Assembly: GCF_022539505.1 (NCBI RefSeq)
Contig: NC_061512.1
Coordinates: 154,239,962 to 154,303,961 of the forward strand
Source of the DNA: Lolium rigidum
Lineage: Eukaryota; Streptophyta; Magnoliopsida; Poales; Poaceae
Length of the DNA: 64,000 nt
Direction: 5' to 3'
Translations under genes and position numbers: made by a program
Shown: piece by piece, positions 33,322 to 45,299 of the stretch
Position numbering within the stretch: the stretch's first letter is position 1
How the letters are laid out: every line of letters begins with the position of its first letter
The notes under the pieces: generated by a model
Seen by the model: only the letters and a program-made list of their open reading frames with translations
Told to the model about the DNA's origin: nothing
The model's database searches: none

Positions 33322-34634
33322 TATTGATATGGATCCAATAACAAGAGTTTGATATTCTTCTTTAGGCTCATATATAGGACAATCGATGGTTCCCACTTTG
33401 ATAGTTCTCACATTAGAAATAGTATTAACTCCACACGCTTTCTCAATCCTCTTGGGGAAATAAACGGTATGTTCCCTATCATCAACATTGAAAGTAACCT
33501 TTCCTTTATTGCAATCAATAACAGCCCCTGCGGTGTTAAGAAAAGGTCTCCCAAGAATAATGGACATATTATCATCTTCGAGCATTTCCAACACAACAAA
33601 ATCAGTTAATATCAAGCGAGTTAGTAGTAACTTGAACAGGGACATTCTCACATATACCAACAGGAATAGCGAGTAGATTTATCAGCCATTTGCAAAGATA
33701 TATCAGTAGGTATCAACTTATCTAAGTAAAGTCTCTTATAAAGAGAAAAAGGCATAACACTAACACCGGCTCCCAAGTCACATAGAGCAGTTTTTACATA
33801 ATTATTCTTAATAGAACAAGGAATAGTAGGTATACCTGGGTCGCCCAACTTTTTTGGAATTTTGCCATTGAAAGAGTAATTAGCAAGCATAGTAGAAATT
33901 TCCTCATTGGGGATTTTCCTTTTGTTAGTAACAATATCTTTCATATACTTTGAATAAGGAGGCAATTTAATAGCATCGGTTAAAGGGATTTGCAAGAATA
34001 AAGGTTTCATCCAATCACGAAATTTATTATAGTGTTCTTCTTCCTTTGATTTTAGTTTCTTAGCAGGAAAAGGCATTGGCTTTTGCACCCAAGGTTCTCT
34101 TTCATTACCATGTTTCTCGGTAATAAAATCTTCTTTAGTATACTTTTTATTTTTAGCATGCTTTTCAGGTTCTTCTTCAACCTCTTCTTTATCAGGAGTA
34201 TCATTCTTATCATTATCTTCACTATTATCATGTTCATTACCACTTTCAGTTTCAGCATCAGAAATAGAAATACTATTAGGATCATTAACATGTTCAGAGG
34301 ATTCTACAACATTTTTATGTTTCTTCTTCTTTTTCCTAGAATGAGCTCTAGGTTCAATGCGTTGAGAATCTTGTTCAATTCTTTTGGGATGCCCTTCAGG
34401 ATATAGAGGATCCTGGGTAGAGACACCACCTCTAGTTGTTACTTCATAAGCATGTTTTTCTTTAGCATTATTTCCTAGCAAGTCATTTTGCACTTTAGTG
34501 AGTTGATCAATTTGAGTTTGAATCATATGAAAATGTTTAACAAGCATCTTAAGATCATTGGAGGTTCTCTCCACAATATCATGCAATTGACTAATAGCTT
34601 GAGAATTTTCCATTAGATGATTCTCTACTCTCAT
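33322..34634 (-). pseudogene. gag C-terminus and retropepsin of A, frameshifted
   Basis: From 34634 leftwards: a coiled-coil-like helix (residues about 1-55), a Lys- and Glu-rich linker (KKKKKHKNVVESSEH, DNSEDNDKNDTPDKEEVEEEP), then the Athila-type protease: KLGDPGIPTIPCSI, the active-site CDLGAGVSVMPFSLYKRL, and after a frame change near 33655 MLEDDNMSIILGRPFLNT and AVIDCNKGKVTF. The DLGAG form, rather than DTGA, is common in Athila elements. The frame change after MADKST and the loss of the rest of pol in the gap make this copy non-functional as assembled. Confidence 0.8.
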
Positions 34635-34737
34635 ATTAAAATTTTCTTGCTTAACAATATAATTATCAAACTCATCTAAGCATTGCGCAGAGGTTTTGAA
34701 TACGGAATATCTTCCCTAGTAAAGCGTTGAAGGGAAT

Positions 34738-35863
34738 TTACCTCAACCATGGATGAAGGGGAATTATCTCACATATATCTTCTATAGGAGGTAGATTCTT
34801 CACATCTTCAGATTTAATACCTTTCTCCTTGAGAGACTTCTTGGCTTCCCTCATATCTTTATCATTCAATTTAATTAAACCCCTCTTCTTCACTATTGGC
34901 GTTGGAGTTGGTTCAGGCGTATTCCAATCATCATAATTCCGGCCTATTTTAGCCAATAATTCTTCAGCGTCGTCTGGAGTTCTTTTCCTGAAAACACAAC
35001 CAACACAACTATCCAGGTATGCCCTAGACTCAATGGTTAGTCCACTATAAAATATATCAAGTAAATCATGATTTTCTAAATCATGGTCGAGCAAAGCTCT
35101 AATAAGAGAGCAAAATCTCGCCCAAGCCTCAGGCAATTTCTCCTCATCTCCCTGATCAAAATTATAAACTCTCTGCAAAGCAACATGTTGAGCACTAGCA
35201 GGAAAGTATTTGCGGAAGAAAACATCAAGCAATTCTTTCGGACTTTTAATAGAATTAGGTGGCAAATTATTATACCAAGTTTTAGCGTCATCCTTCAATG
35301 AGAATGGAAATATTTTAGCAACAAAGTAAGTACGCTTCTTAACATCATCGTAAAACAAGCTACTCAAAGTAGATAACTCAGTCATGTGTTCAACAAGACT
35401 TTCTTTTTCAAGTACCACAAAAAGGTGTGTTCTCAACAATAGCTATATGAGATAGATCAAGAGAAAAATCATAATCTTTATCCCTAATGTTTATAGGGGA
35501 TGTGGCAAATTTAGGATCAGGAGACAGTTTATATCTAACAGTGTGTTCTGCAAGCAACTTTTTAATTTTTCTTGCATCAGTAGTAGCATTACATTTTTCA
35601 ATAAAATCATCATCAAGCTCCACATAATCTTCCTCAAGATCATCACTAAAATAATCAAGTTCAGGTGAACTAACAGGTGTAGTAGCATTAGGAGTTTTAG
35701 TATTTTCAATTTGTCTAGATTTAGCAATTGTAGCATCTAGAAAAGATCCCAATGAACCACTATCATCAAGCACAGCAGAAACATTATCAATATTATGAGA
35801 GTGTTCAGATTCAGCGAGATGTACCCGCATGCGAAGCATGTGGTGGTGAAACAAGTTTATCAA
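34738..35863 (-). pseudogene. gag: gag of A, two overlapping frames
   Basis: The N-terminal part (35863-35408) is acidic (DYFSDDLEEDYVELDDDF) and overlaps a second frame (35439-34738) with the plant retrotransposon Gag core: FVAKIFPFSLKDDAKTWYNN, FFRKYFPASAQHVALQR, EAWARFCSLIRALLDHDLE, and FYSGLTIESRAYLDS. Gag would form the particle that packages element RNA. The shift between frames near 35420 and a stop at 34738 before the next Gag segment (34634) indicate small indels. Confidence 0.82.
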
Positions 35864-36020
35864 TCACAGATGGTGAATCAAGTGTAGCGGAGGTACTCGA
35901 ATTGTACCTTTTCTTGTAGTGGATGGTAATATGGCGATCTTAGTATCGCGAGGTTTACCCATGATGGAGAATTTGCAGCGAACAATATTAATCCAAGTGA
36001 ACTTCCAAATAAAGCTATGC

Positions 36021-36038
36021 TCCCGGCAACGGCGCCGA
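36021..36038 (-). promoter_or_regulatory. Primer-binding site of A (tRNA-Asp type)
   Basis: The minus strand reads TCGGCGCCGTTGCCGGGA, close to the tRNA-Asp complement used by Athila elements, about ten bases inside the LTR end at 36049. Confidence 0.8.
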
Positions 36039-36048
36039 AAAATAGTCT

Positions 36049-37446
36049 TGATGACCCACAAGTATAGGGGATCGCAACAGTCTTCGAGGGAAGTATTACC
36101 CAATTTATTGATTCGACACAAGGGGAGACAAAGAACACTTGGAAGCCTTAACAACGGAGTTGTCAATTCAGTTGCACTGGAAACAGTACTTGCTCGCAAG
36201 AGTTTATCGAGTAGTAACAGTTTTATAGCAGTAGCAGTAGTGAAATAACAAGCAGAGAGTAACAAAGACAGCAGTAGTGATTTTAGTAAACAGCAGGATT
36301 AAAATACTGTAGGCACGGGGACGGATGACGGGCGTTGCATGGATGAGAGAAACTCATGTAACAATCATAGCAGGGCATTTGCAGATAATAATAAAATGGT
36401 GTCCAAGTACTAATCAATCAATAGGCATGTGTTCCAATTATAGTCGTGCGTGCTTGCAATGAGAAACTTGCACAACATCTTTTGTCCTACCAGCCGGTGG
36501 CAGCCGGGCCTCAAGGGAAACTACTGGATATTAAGGTACTCCTTTTAATAGAGTACCGGAGCAAAGCATTAACACTCCGTGAACACATGTGATCCTCACG
36601 TTATCGCCATTCCCTCCGGTTGTCCCGATTTCGTCACTTCGGGGCCATTGGTTCCGGACAGCAACATGTGTATACAACTTGCAGTAAGACCGTAAACAAT
36701 GAATATCATGATGAAATAATAACATGTTCAGATCTGAGATCATGGCACTCGGGCCCTAGTGACAAGCATTAAGCATAACAAGTTGCAACAATATCATAAA
36801 AGTACCATCTACTGGACACTAGGCACTATGCCCTAACAATCTTATGCTATTACATGACCAATCTCATCCAATCCCTACCATCCCCTTCGGCCTACATCGG
36901 GGGAATTACTCACACATGGATGGGGGAAACATTGTCTGGTTGATGGAGAGGCGTTGGCGGTGATGGCGGTGATGATCTCCTCCAATTCCCCGTCCCGGCG
37001 GAGTGCCAGAACGGAGACTTCTGGCTCCCGCGACGGAGTTTCGCGATGTGGCGGCGTTCTGGAGGGTTTCTGGCGACTTCGACTTCTCCCCGTGCGTTTT
37101 TAGGTCGAGGCGAATAAGTAGTCCGAAGGAGGGCGTCGGAGGCCGGCCGAGGGGCCACACCACAGGGCCGCGCGGGCCCCCCTGGACCGCGCCGCCCTAT
37201 GGTGTGGGGCCCTCGGGCCTCCACTTCAATTGCCCTTCTGGCTCCGTTAGTTTCCTGGGAAAATAGGGCCTTCTGCATAAATTCCGAGGTTTTTCCCGAA
37301 AGTTGGATTTCTGCACAAAAACGAGACACCAGAGAAGTTCTGCTGAAAACAGCGTTAGTCCGTGTTAGTTGCATCCAAAATACACAAATTAGAGGCAAAA
37401 CAATAGCAAAAGTGTTCGGGAAAGTAGATACGTTTTGGACGTATCA
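36049..37446 (-). repeat. 5' LTR of A
   Basis: 1398 bp; on the minus strand it starts TGATACGTCCAAAACG and ends GTGGGTCATCA. It differs in sequence from the LTRs of G, B and C apart from the first bases. A GC-rich block lies at 36930-37200. Confidence 0.85.
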
Positions 37447-37921
37447 ATGAGTTCGGCACTTCTGGCGCTGCCCACGCAAACGGCAGCGGTGGACGGGAGT
37501 GGAGTGGCATCTCCCCTTGGTATGTCCCCAGAGCCGGTCCTGACGGAGAGTACCGATGGCTCATGATTTCCGGGATCGCGCGAAGAGCGACACGCTCCAA
37601 AGTGTTCACCAGGCTCTCAGAATGGCGGTGCAGCGAATGAGCCACCATGAAGTTGATCTCCTGACGCAGCGACCTGGTGCTTTCTTCTGACGGGGTGGAC
37701 AGGTCCACTCCATCGAGCGCGCCTTTAGGTGAGAACCCCTTCCACCTGATGCCATGGGAGCGGGTTCTGTGGAAAGAGCCGATGAGGTCGGCTTCGAGGA
37801 CCGCCTTGATCTCGTCATGTTTCTTCTTGAGCTCGTCAGTCAGGTCCTCATACTTGACCGGAGTGCTTTCCGCCATCTCAGATGTAGATGGCGATGCGGT
37901 GGATGTCGAAGAGTGTCCCAC
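37447..37921 (-). pseudogene. gag: gag N-terminus of F
   Basis: The minus frame begins MGHSSTSTASPSTSEMAE and continues KYEDLTDELKKKHDEIKAVL, GIRWKGFSPKGALDGVDL, and HRHSESLVNTLERVALRAI. This is the start of the Gag protein of a common grass Ty3/gypsy group (recognised by pattern, not by search). It contains a helical, charged N-terminal part. About 158 residues remain before the insertion of element A; the rest is lost or lies beyond the gap. The nearby primer site and LTR give the orientation. Confidence 0.75.
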
Positions 37922-37932
37922 CGGGCGTGCCA
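37915..37932 (-). promoter_or_regulatory. Primer-binding site of F
   Basis: The minus strand reads TGGCACGCCCGGTGGGAC three bases after the LTR end. This motif is typical of a primer site; I do not assign the tRNA with confidence. Confidence 0.65.
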
Positions 37933-37935
37933 GAA

Positions 37936-39087
37936 TGTGTTGCGGTCAGAAACCCACCGTCGAGCAACGACTGGCAACACCGTAGAGCCGGGAACAACTA
38001 GGGGCTGCGGCTGGCCCCGGTCCCTCGGAGCGACGGCCCGCAAAGCCTTCCGGTCACACGTCCGATGCCGTCGCAAGGGCGTGCCACCTGACCTATACCC
38101 GGTCAGGAAGGTGTTGGATGATGCCTCGCTTAGTTTCCTGCAGGGCACACACGTAAACGTTAAATACGAGCCTCGATCGGCTCTCAGGTTATCCTATGAA
38201 TCGGCTCAAAGAGCCGATCCACCCATGATTCGTACAAGGTGTCCGAATATATGGTGGTCCTGCTTGATCAAGACAAAGTTAAAGCGATCTACGACGATTT
38301 AGGGTTTTCACCGCATAATCGGATCATCCTACTCACGATTGGGCCTCGCGCTCGCGTACGGTGATCGTAAGCCGATCCTAGACAGGGCCTAAAAACCAAC
38401 ACGAGGTTGATCCCCGGAACATCCTGTCTAGGGCTAGCAAACTACACCCTACACGCCGCTGGATCCTCCAACCCTTTGTAAGGCCTAACTATTGCGGATA
38501 TTAAACTAATCCTTGAAGAACAAGGAGCAACCGTAACGGATCGGATCTACTAAATAATGATCAAGCGGGGTGCCGCCCCTACACCTAAGATAGGTGTAAG
38601 GGCGGCTAGATGCATAAGGGTTGCACTACGATAGCATATGATACTAAGAACAATGCTAACCCTAACACATCTAAGATAACTACGTTGCTCGCCATCAAAA
38701 AGGCTTCAGCACGAGCAACGCATGAACAACGTAATAAGCTTATGCTGCCTAGATAGGCAGCATGGTGCTTACCGGAGAAACCCTCGAGACGAAGGAGTTG
38801 GCGATGCGCCGAGATTGATTGTGTTGAACGTTGGTTGTTGTTTATTCCATAAACCCTAGATACATATTTATAGTCCAGGGGACTTTCTAATTGAGGCGTG
38901 CACCAAACCGTGCACGGATAAAACTCTAACTTCTAAACTAAAATGCGACCTACTATATTACAGATACACGGGCATGCTAGCCCAAACTTTGCATATAAGG
39001 CCGATTCACGTATTTCTTCCGTATATAACCTTTAAGCCCATCTTGATCGCGGCCCACCTCTGACTTGGTCAAATTCTGGCGATAACA
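37936..39087 (-). repeat. LTR of F
   Basis: 1152 bp; on the minus strand it starts TGTTATCGCCAGAATTTG and ends CCGCAACACA. The left end could be shifted by two bases. It contains several GCCGATTC-type motifs of unknown meaning. Confidence 0.78.
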
Positions 39088-39102
39088 CATCCCCAAGGTT
39101 GG
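39088..39102 (-). promoter_or_regulatory. Polypurine tract next to the F LTR
   Basis: The minus strand reads CCAACCTTGGGGATG directly before the LTR start TGTTATC. Beyond it are about 50 bp of CTGAAACTGCTAAAA-like repeats and then gag of element B. Confidence 0.65.
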
Positions 39103-39152
39103 AAAAAATTTCAGCAGTTTTATCACAGGCAGTTTCAGCAGTTTTAGCAGTT

Positions 39153-40519
39153 TCAGGTAATTTTGTGTGCATTGCCAACACCAATTATTTTATCATTAAT
39201 AGTAGAAGGTGCAGCAACATGTGAATCATTAGCATTGCTAGTGGTGGTAATAGTCCAAACTTTAGCTATATTTTTCTCTTTAGCTAGTTTTTCATTTTCT
39301 TCTCTATCCCACCTAGCACGCAGTTCAGCCATTAATCTTATATTCTCATTAATTCTAACTTGGATGGCATTTGCTGTAGTAACAATTTTATTTTCAATAT
39401 CCCTATGAGGCATAACTTTCGATTTCAAAAGATCAACATCAGAGGCAAGACTATCAACCTTAGAAGCGAGAATATCAATTTTATTGAGCTTTTCCTCAAC
39501 AGATTTGTTAAAGGCAGTTTGCGTACTAATAAATTCTTTAAGCATAGCTTCAAGTCCAGGGGGTGTATTCCTATTATTTTTGTAAGAATTCCCATAAGAA
39601 TTAGCATAACCGTTACCATTATTATAAGGATATGGCCTATAGTTATTACTAGAATTGTTCCGATAAGCATTGTTGTTGAAATTACTATTTTTAATGAAGT
39701 TTACATCAACATGTTCTTCTTGGGCAACCAATGAAGCTAACGGAACATTATTAGGATCAACATTAGTCCTATCATTCACAAGCATAGACATAATAGCATC
39801 AATCTTATCATTCAAGGAAGAGGATTCTTCGACGGAATTTACCTTCTTACCTTGTGGAGCTCTTTCCGTGTGCCATTCAGAGTAATTAATCATCATATTA
39901 TCAAGGAGCTTTGTTGCTTCACCAAGAGTGATGGACATAAAGGTACCTCCAGCAGACTGAATCCAATAAATTCCGCGAAGAAAAATTTAGTCCTGCATAG
40001 AAGGTTTGGATGATCATCCAAGTAGTCGAGTCCATGGGTTGGGCAATTTTTAACCAAAGATTTCATTCTTTCCCAAGCTTGAGCAACATGTTCATTATCC
40101 AATTGTTTAAAATTCATTATGCTACTTCTCAAAGATGTAATTTTAGCAGGGGGATAATATCTACCAATAAAAGCATCCTTGCATTTAGTCCAGGAATCAA
40201 TACTATTCTTAGGCAGAGATAGCAACAAATTTTTAGCTCTTCCTATTAATGAGAAAGGAAACAATTTTAATTTAATAATATCACCATCTACATCTTTATA
40301 CTTTTGCATTTCACATAGTTCAACAAAATTATTGAGATGGGCAGCAGCATCATCAGAACTAACACCAGAAAATTGCTCTCGCATAACAAGATTCAGTAAA
40401 GCAGGTTTAATTTCAAAGAATTCTGCTGTAGTAGCAGGTGGAGCAATAGGTGTGCATAGGAAATCATTATTGTTTGTGGTTGTGAAGTCACACAACTTAG
40501 TGTTTTCAGGAGTGGCCAT
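39153..40519 (-). pseudogene. gag: gag of B, frameshifted
   Basis: Starts MATPENTKLCDFTTTNNN at 40519. The plant retrotransposon Gag core follows: VSSDDAAAHLNNFVELCEM, IKLKLFPFSLIGRAKNLLL, DAFIGRYYPPAKITSLR, VAQAWERMKSLVKNCPTHGL. A frame change near 39960 leads into the second segment (39938-39153): SITLGEATKLLDNMMINYSE, an Asn- and Tyr-rich stretch (YRNNSSNNYRPYPYNNGNGY), and a long helical segment around VEEKLNKIDILASKVDSLA. It ends GVGNAHKIT. No zinc knuckle is seen. As in other Athila-type Gags the product would assemble particles; the frame change makes this copy defective. Confidence 0.82.
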
Positions 40520-40743
40520 TTTAGCAGTAGTAAATAAAGCAAACTAGATAAAGTAAATGCAAGTAACTATTTTTTGTGTGTTTTTGATATAGAGTGCAAG
40601 ACAGTAAATAAAGTAAAGCTAGCAACTAATTTTTTTTGTGTTTTGTTATAATGCAGCAAACAAAGTAGTAAATAAAATAAAGCAAGACAAAAAAAAGTAA
40701 AGAGATTGAGAAGTGGAGACTCCCCTTGCAGCGTGTCTTGATC

Positions 40744-40761
40744 TCCCCGGCAATGGCGCCA
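40744..40761 (-). promoter_or_regulatory. Primer-binding site of B
   Basis: The minus strand reads TGGCGCCATTGCCGGGGA, one mismatch from the G primer site. A related copy, TGGCGCCGTTTCCGGGGA, lies 86 bp upstream within the LTR (40830-40847), the same spacing as in G. Confidence 0.82.
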
Positions 40762-40771
40762 GAAAAAGAGT

Positions 40772-41001
40772 TGCTGGCGTGTAGTTGACGTGGGAGTTAG
40801 AAATCTTTGTGGTGTAGCTTTTCTTTAGTTCCCCGGAAACGGCGCCAGAAAAAGAGCTTGATGGCGTGTAACACACACGTTCATTGGGAACCCCAAGAGG
40901 AAGGTATGATGCGCACAGCAGCAAGTTTTCCCTCAGAAAGAAACCAAGGTTTATCAAACCAGGAGGAGCCAAGAAGCACGTTGAAGGTTGATGGCGGCGG
41001 G
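40772..41001 (-). repeat. LTR end of B with a trapped primer site
   Basis: The minus strand ends CTACACGCCAGCA at 40772. It matches the last part of the G LTR, including the earlier end ...CACGCCATCA and the internal primer-site copy at 40830-40847. Confidence 0.8.
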
Positions 41002-42716
41002 TGATGTCTACGAGAGCTTCTATTCTTGTAGACAGTGTTGGGCCTCCAAGAGCAGAGGTTTGTAGAACAGCAGCAATTTTCCCTTAAGTGGATCACCCAA
41101 GGTTTATCGAACTCAGGGAGGAAGAGGTCAAAGATATCCCTCTCATGCAACCCTGCAACCACAAAGCAATAAGTCTCTTGTGTCCCCAACACACCTAACA
41201 GGTGCACTAGTTCGGCGAAGAGATAGTGAAATACAGGTGGTATGAATGAATATGAGCAGTAGTAACGGCGCCAGAAAATAGCTTGCTGGCGTGTAGTTGA
41301 TGGTGGTAATATGGTAGCGATAGTAACGCAAGTAAAACAATAAACAAGCGATGATAGCGAGTATTTAGGAACAAGGCCTAGGGATTACACTTTCACTAGT
41401 GGACACTCTCAACATTGATCACATAACAGAATAGATAAATGCATACTCTACACTCTCTTGTTGGATGATGAACACATTGCGTAGGATTACACGAACCCTC
41501 AATGCCGGAGTTAACAAGCTCCACAATTCAATGTTCATATTTAAATAACCCTAGAGTGCATGAAAGATCAACACGACTAAACCAAGTACTAACACAGCAT
41601 GCACACTGTCACCTTCACACTATGTAGGAGGAATAGATCACATCAATACCATCATAGCAATAGTTAACTTCATAATCTACAAGAGATCACAATCATAGCC
41701 TACGCCAAGTACTAACACGGATGCACACACTGTCACCATTACACCGTGCAGGAGGAATAAAACTACTTTAATAACATCACTAGAGTAGCACATAGATAAA
41801 TTGTGATACACAACACATTGCAATCATAAAGAGATATAAATAAGCACTTCACTACGCCATTCATAATAGTGAATAAGTATTACGTGAAATATAGCCTAAG
41901 AGACCCACACGGTGCACACACTCGTCACCTTTACACACGTGGGACAAGGAGTCTCCGGAGATCACATAAGTAAAATTCACTTGACTAGCATAACGACATC
42001 TAGATTACAAGCATCATCATATGAATCTCAATCATGTAAGGCAGCTCATGAGATTATTGTATTGAAGCACATAGGAGAGAGATGAACCACATAGCTACCG
42101 GTACAGCCCCGAGCCTCGATGGAGAACTACTCCCTCCTCATGGGAGACAAGCAGCGTTGATGAAGATGGCGGTGGTGTCGATGGAGGAGCCTTCCGGGGG
42201 CACTTCCCCGCCCCGGCGGCGTGCCGGAACAGAGACTCCTGTCCCCCAGATCTTGGCTTCGCGATGGCGGCGGCTCTGGAAGGTTTCTCGTACCGTGGCT
42301 TTTTCGTCAAGAGGTACTGCGTTTTTAGGTCGAAAGGGGTTATATAGGCGAAGAGGCGGCGCAAGAGGGCTGACAGGGTGGCCCCACCCTAGGCCGGCGC
42401 GGCCAGGGTCTGGCCCGCGCCGCCTTATGGTGTGGTGGCCCCCTGGCCCCTCTCCGACTCTTCTTCGGTGTTCTGGAGCCTTCCGGGAAAAATAGGAGGT
42501 TTGGCGTTGATTTCGTCCAATTCCGAGAATATTGCCCGAACAGCCTTTCCGGAACCAAAAACAGCAGAAAACAAGCAATCGGCACTTCGGCATCTTGTTA
42601 ATAGGTTAGTTACGGAAAATGCACGAATATGACATAAAGTGTGCATAAAACATGTAGATATCATCAATAATGTGGCATGGAACATAAGAAATTATCGATA
42701 CGTCGGAGACGTATCA
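41002..42716 (-). repeat. 3' LTR of C
   Basis: 1715 bp; on the minus strand it starts TGATACGTCTCCGACG and ends CGTAGACATCA. Inside it, CACGCCAGCA followed by an incomplete primer-site copy (TGGCGCCGTT, 41264-41273) marks an older LTR end about 260 bp before the present one. Confidence 0.78.
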
Positions 42717-42731
42717 GCATCCCCAAGCTTA
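42717..42731 (-). promoter_or_regulatory. Polypurine tract of C
   Basis: The minus strand reads TAAGCTTGGGGATGC directly before the LTR, identical to the tract of G. Two more copies lie at 44591-44605 and 44649-44663. Confidence 0.82.
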
Positions 42732-45299
42732 GTTCTGCTCGTCCCGAGCAAGTAAACAATAAACACCGATAATTTCTGGAGTGACATGCCATCATAACCT
42801 TGATCATACTATTTGTAAAGCATATGTAGTGAATGCAGCGATCAAAACAATGTATATGACATGAGTAAACAAGTGAATCATATAGCAAAGACTTTTCATG
42901 AATAGTACTTAAAGACAAGCATCAATAAGTCTTGCATAAGAGTTAACTCATAAAGCAATAAATACAAAGTAGAGGTATTGAAGCAACACAGTGGAAGATT
43001 AAGTTTCAGCGGTTGCTTTCAACTTGTAACATGTATATCTCATGGATAGTTGTCAATGCAAAGTAATATAACAAGTGCAATATGCAAGTATGTAGGAATC
43101 AATGCACAGTTCACACAAGTGTTTGCTTCTTGAGGTGGAGAGAAATAGGTGAACTGACTCAACATAAAAGTAAAAAGAATGGTCCTTCAAAGAGGAGAGC
43201 ATCGATTGCTATATTTGTGCTAGAGCTTTTATTTTGAAAACATGAAACAATTTTGTCAACGGTAGTAATAAAGCATATGAGTTATGTAAATTATATCTTA
43301 CAAGTTGCAAGCCTCATGCATAGTATACTAATAGTGCCCGCACCTTGTCCTAATTAGCTTGGACTACCGGATCATCGCAATGCACATGTTTTAACCAAGT
43401 GTCACAATGGGGTACCTCCATGCCGCCTGTACAAAGGTCTAAGGAGAAAGCTCGCATTTTGGATTTCTCGCTTTTGATTATTCTCAACTTAGACATCCAT
43501 ACCGGGACAACATGGACAACAGATAATGGACTCCTCTTTAATGCATAAGCATGTGGCAACAATTATTATTCTCATATGAGATTGAGGATATATGTCCAAA
43601 ACTGAAACTTCCACCATGAATCATGGCTTTAGTTAGCGGCCCAATGTTCTTCTCTAACAATATGTATGCTCCAACCATTAAGATGGTAGATCTCTCTAAC
43701 TTCAGACAAGAAGGACATGCATAGCAACTCACATGATATTCAACAAAGAATAGTTGATGGCGTCCCCAGAAACATGGTTATCGCACAACAGGCAACTTAA
43801 TAAGAGATAAAGTGCATAAGTACATATTCAATACCACAATAGTTTTTAAGCTATTTGTCCCATGAGCTATATATTGTGAAGGCGAATGATGGAAATTTTA
43901 AAGGTAGCACTCAAGCAATTTACTTTGGAATGGCGGAGAAATACCATGTAGTAGGTAGGTATGATGGACACAAATGGCATAGTGGTTGGCTCAAGGATTT
44001 TGGATGCATGAGAAGTATTCTCTCTCGATACAAGGTTTAGGCTAGCAAGGTTATTTGAAACAAACACAAGGATGAACCGGTGCAGCAAAACTCACATAAA
44101 AGACATATTGTAAACATTATAATACTCTACACCGTCTTCCTTGTTGTTCAAAACTCAATACTAGAAATTATCTAGACTTTAGAGAGACCAAATATGCAAA
44201 CCAAATTTTAGCAAGCTTTATGTATTTCTTCATTAATGGGTGCAAATTATATGATGCAAGAGCTTAAACATGAGCACAACAATTGCCAAGTATCACATTA
44301 TCCAAGACATTTTATCAATTACTACATGTAGCATTTCCCGTTTCCAACCATATAACAATGAACGAAGCAGTTTCAACCTTCACCATGAACATTAAAAGCT
44401 AAGAACACATGTGTTCATACGAACCAGCGGAGCGTGTCTCTCTCCCACACAATCATTTATTCAAACAAAAACAAAAATAGAAACAAACAAACAGACGCTC
44501 CAAGTAAAATACATAAGATGTGGCCGAATAAAAATATAGTTTCAAGAGAAGGAACCTGATAATTTGTCGATGAAGAAGGGGATGCCTTGGGCATCCCCAA
44601 GCTTAGATGCTTGAGTCTTCTTGAAATATGCAGGGATGAACCATGGGGGCATCCCCAAGCTTAGACTCTTCACTCTTCTTGATCATAGTATATCATCCTC
44701 CTCTCTTGACCCTTGAAAACTTCCTCACCACCAAACTCGAAACAAACTCATTAGAGGGTTAGTGCATAATCAAAAATTCACATGTTCAGAGGTGACACAA
44801 TCATTCTTAACACTTCTGGACATTGCTCAAAGCTACTGGAAGGTAATGGAATAAAGAAATCCACCCAACACAGCTAAAGAGGCAATGCGAAATAAAAGGC
44901 AGAATCTGTCAAAACAGAACAGTCCGTAAAGATGGATTTTATTAAGGCACCAGACTTGCTCAAATGAAAATGCCCAAATTGAATGAAAGTAGCGTACATA
45001 TCTGAGGATCACTCACGTAAATTGGCATAATTTTTTGAGTTACCTACAGAGAATTAGGTCCAGATTCGTGACAGCAAAGAAATCTGTTTCTGTGCAGTAA
45101 TCCAAATCTAGTATGAACCTTACTATCAACGACTTTACTTGGCACAACAAAACACAAAACTAAGATAAGGAGAGGTTTCTACAGTAGTAAACAACTTCCA
45201 AGACACAAATATAAAACAAAGTACTGTAGCAAAATAACACATGGGTTATCTCCCAAGAAGTTCTTTCTTTATAGCCATTAAGATGGGCTCAGCGAGTTT
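42732..45299 (-). other. 3' non-coding region of C
   Basis: Homologous over most of its length to 4500-7060 of G on the opposite strand. It includes the TGGG..CCCA block (45242-45255) and two internal polypurine copies. No gene is supported. Confidence 0.8.

Larger units (their letters stand above)
33322..37446 (-). mobile_element. Element A: Athila-type LTR retrotransposon, 5' half
   Basis: On the minus strand: 5' LTR 37446-36049, primer site, gag, protease, then the gap. RT, RNase H, integrase and the 3' LTR are not seen. The element sits inside the gag gene of element F; the 5 bases outside its LTR (ATGAG, 37447-37451) would be the target duplication, whose mate lies beyond the gap. Confidence 0.85.
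37447..39102 (-). mobile_element. Element F: LTR retrotransposon fragment with PPT, one LTR, primer site and gag start
   Basis: On the minus strand the order is polypurine tract (39102-39088), LTR (39087-37936), primer site (37932-37915) and the N-terminal part of gag, which is then cut by element A at 37446. A single LTR with a polypurine tract on one side and a primer site on the other is not the structure of a simple insertion. Confidence 0.75.
39103..41001 (-). mobile_element. Element B: Athila-type fragment (LTR end, primer site, gag)
   Basis: On the minus strand: the last 230 bp of an LTR (41001-40772), primer site, leader and gag (40519-39153). The LTR start is cut by element C at 41002. 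Everything after gag is absent; a short stretch joins directly to the polypurine tract of F, suggesting a deletion or recombination. Confidence 0.75.

Noticed and set aside
42082..42593. GC-rich frames in the C LTR
   Set aside because: Overlapping frames on both strands in an LTR, as in the G, H and A LTRs; no domain.
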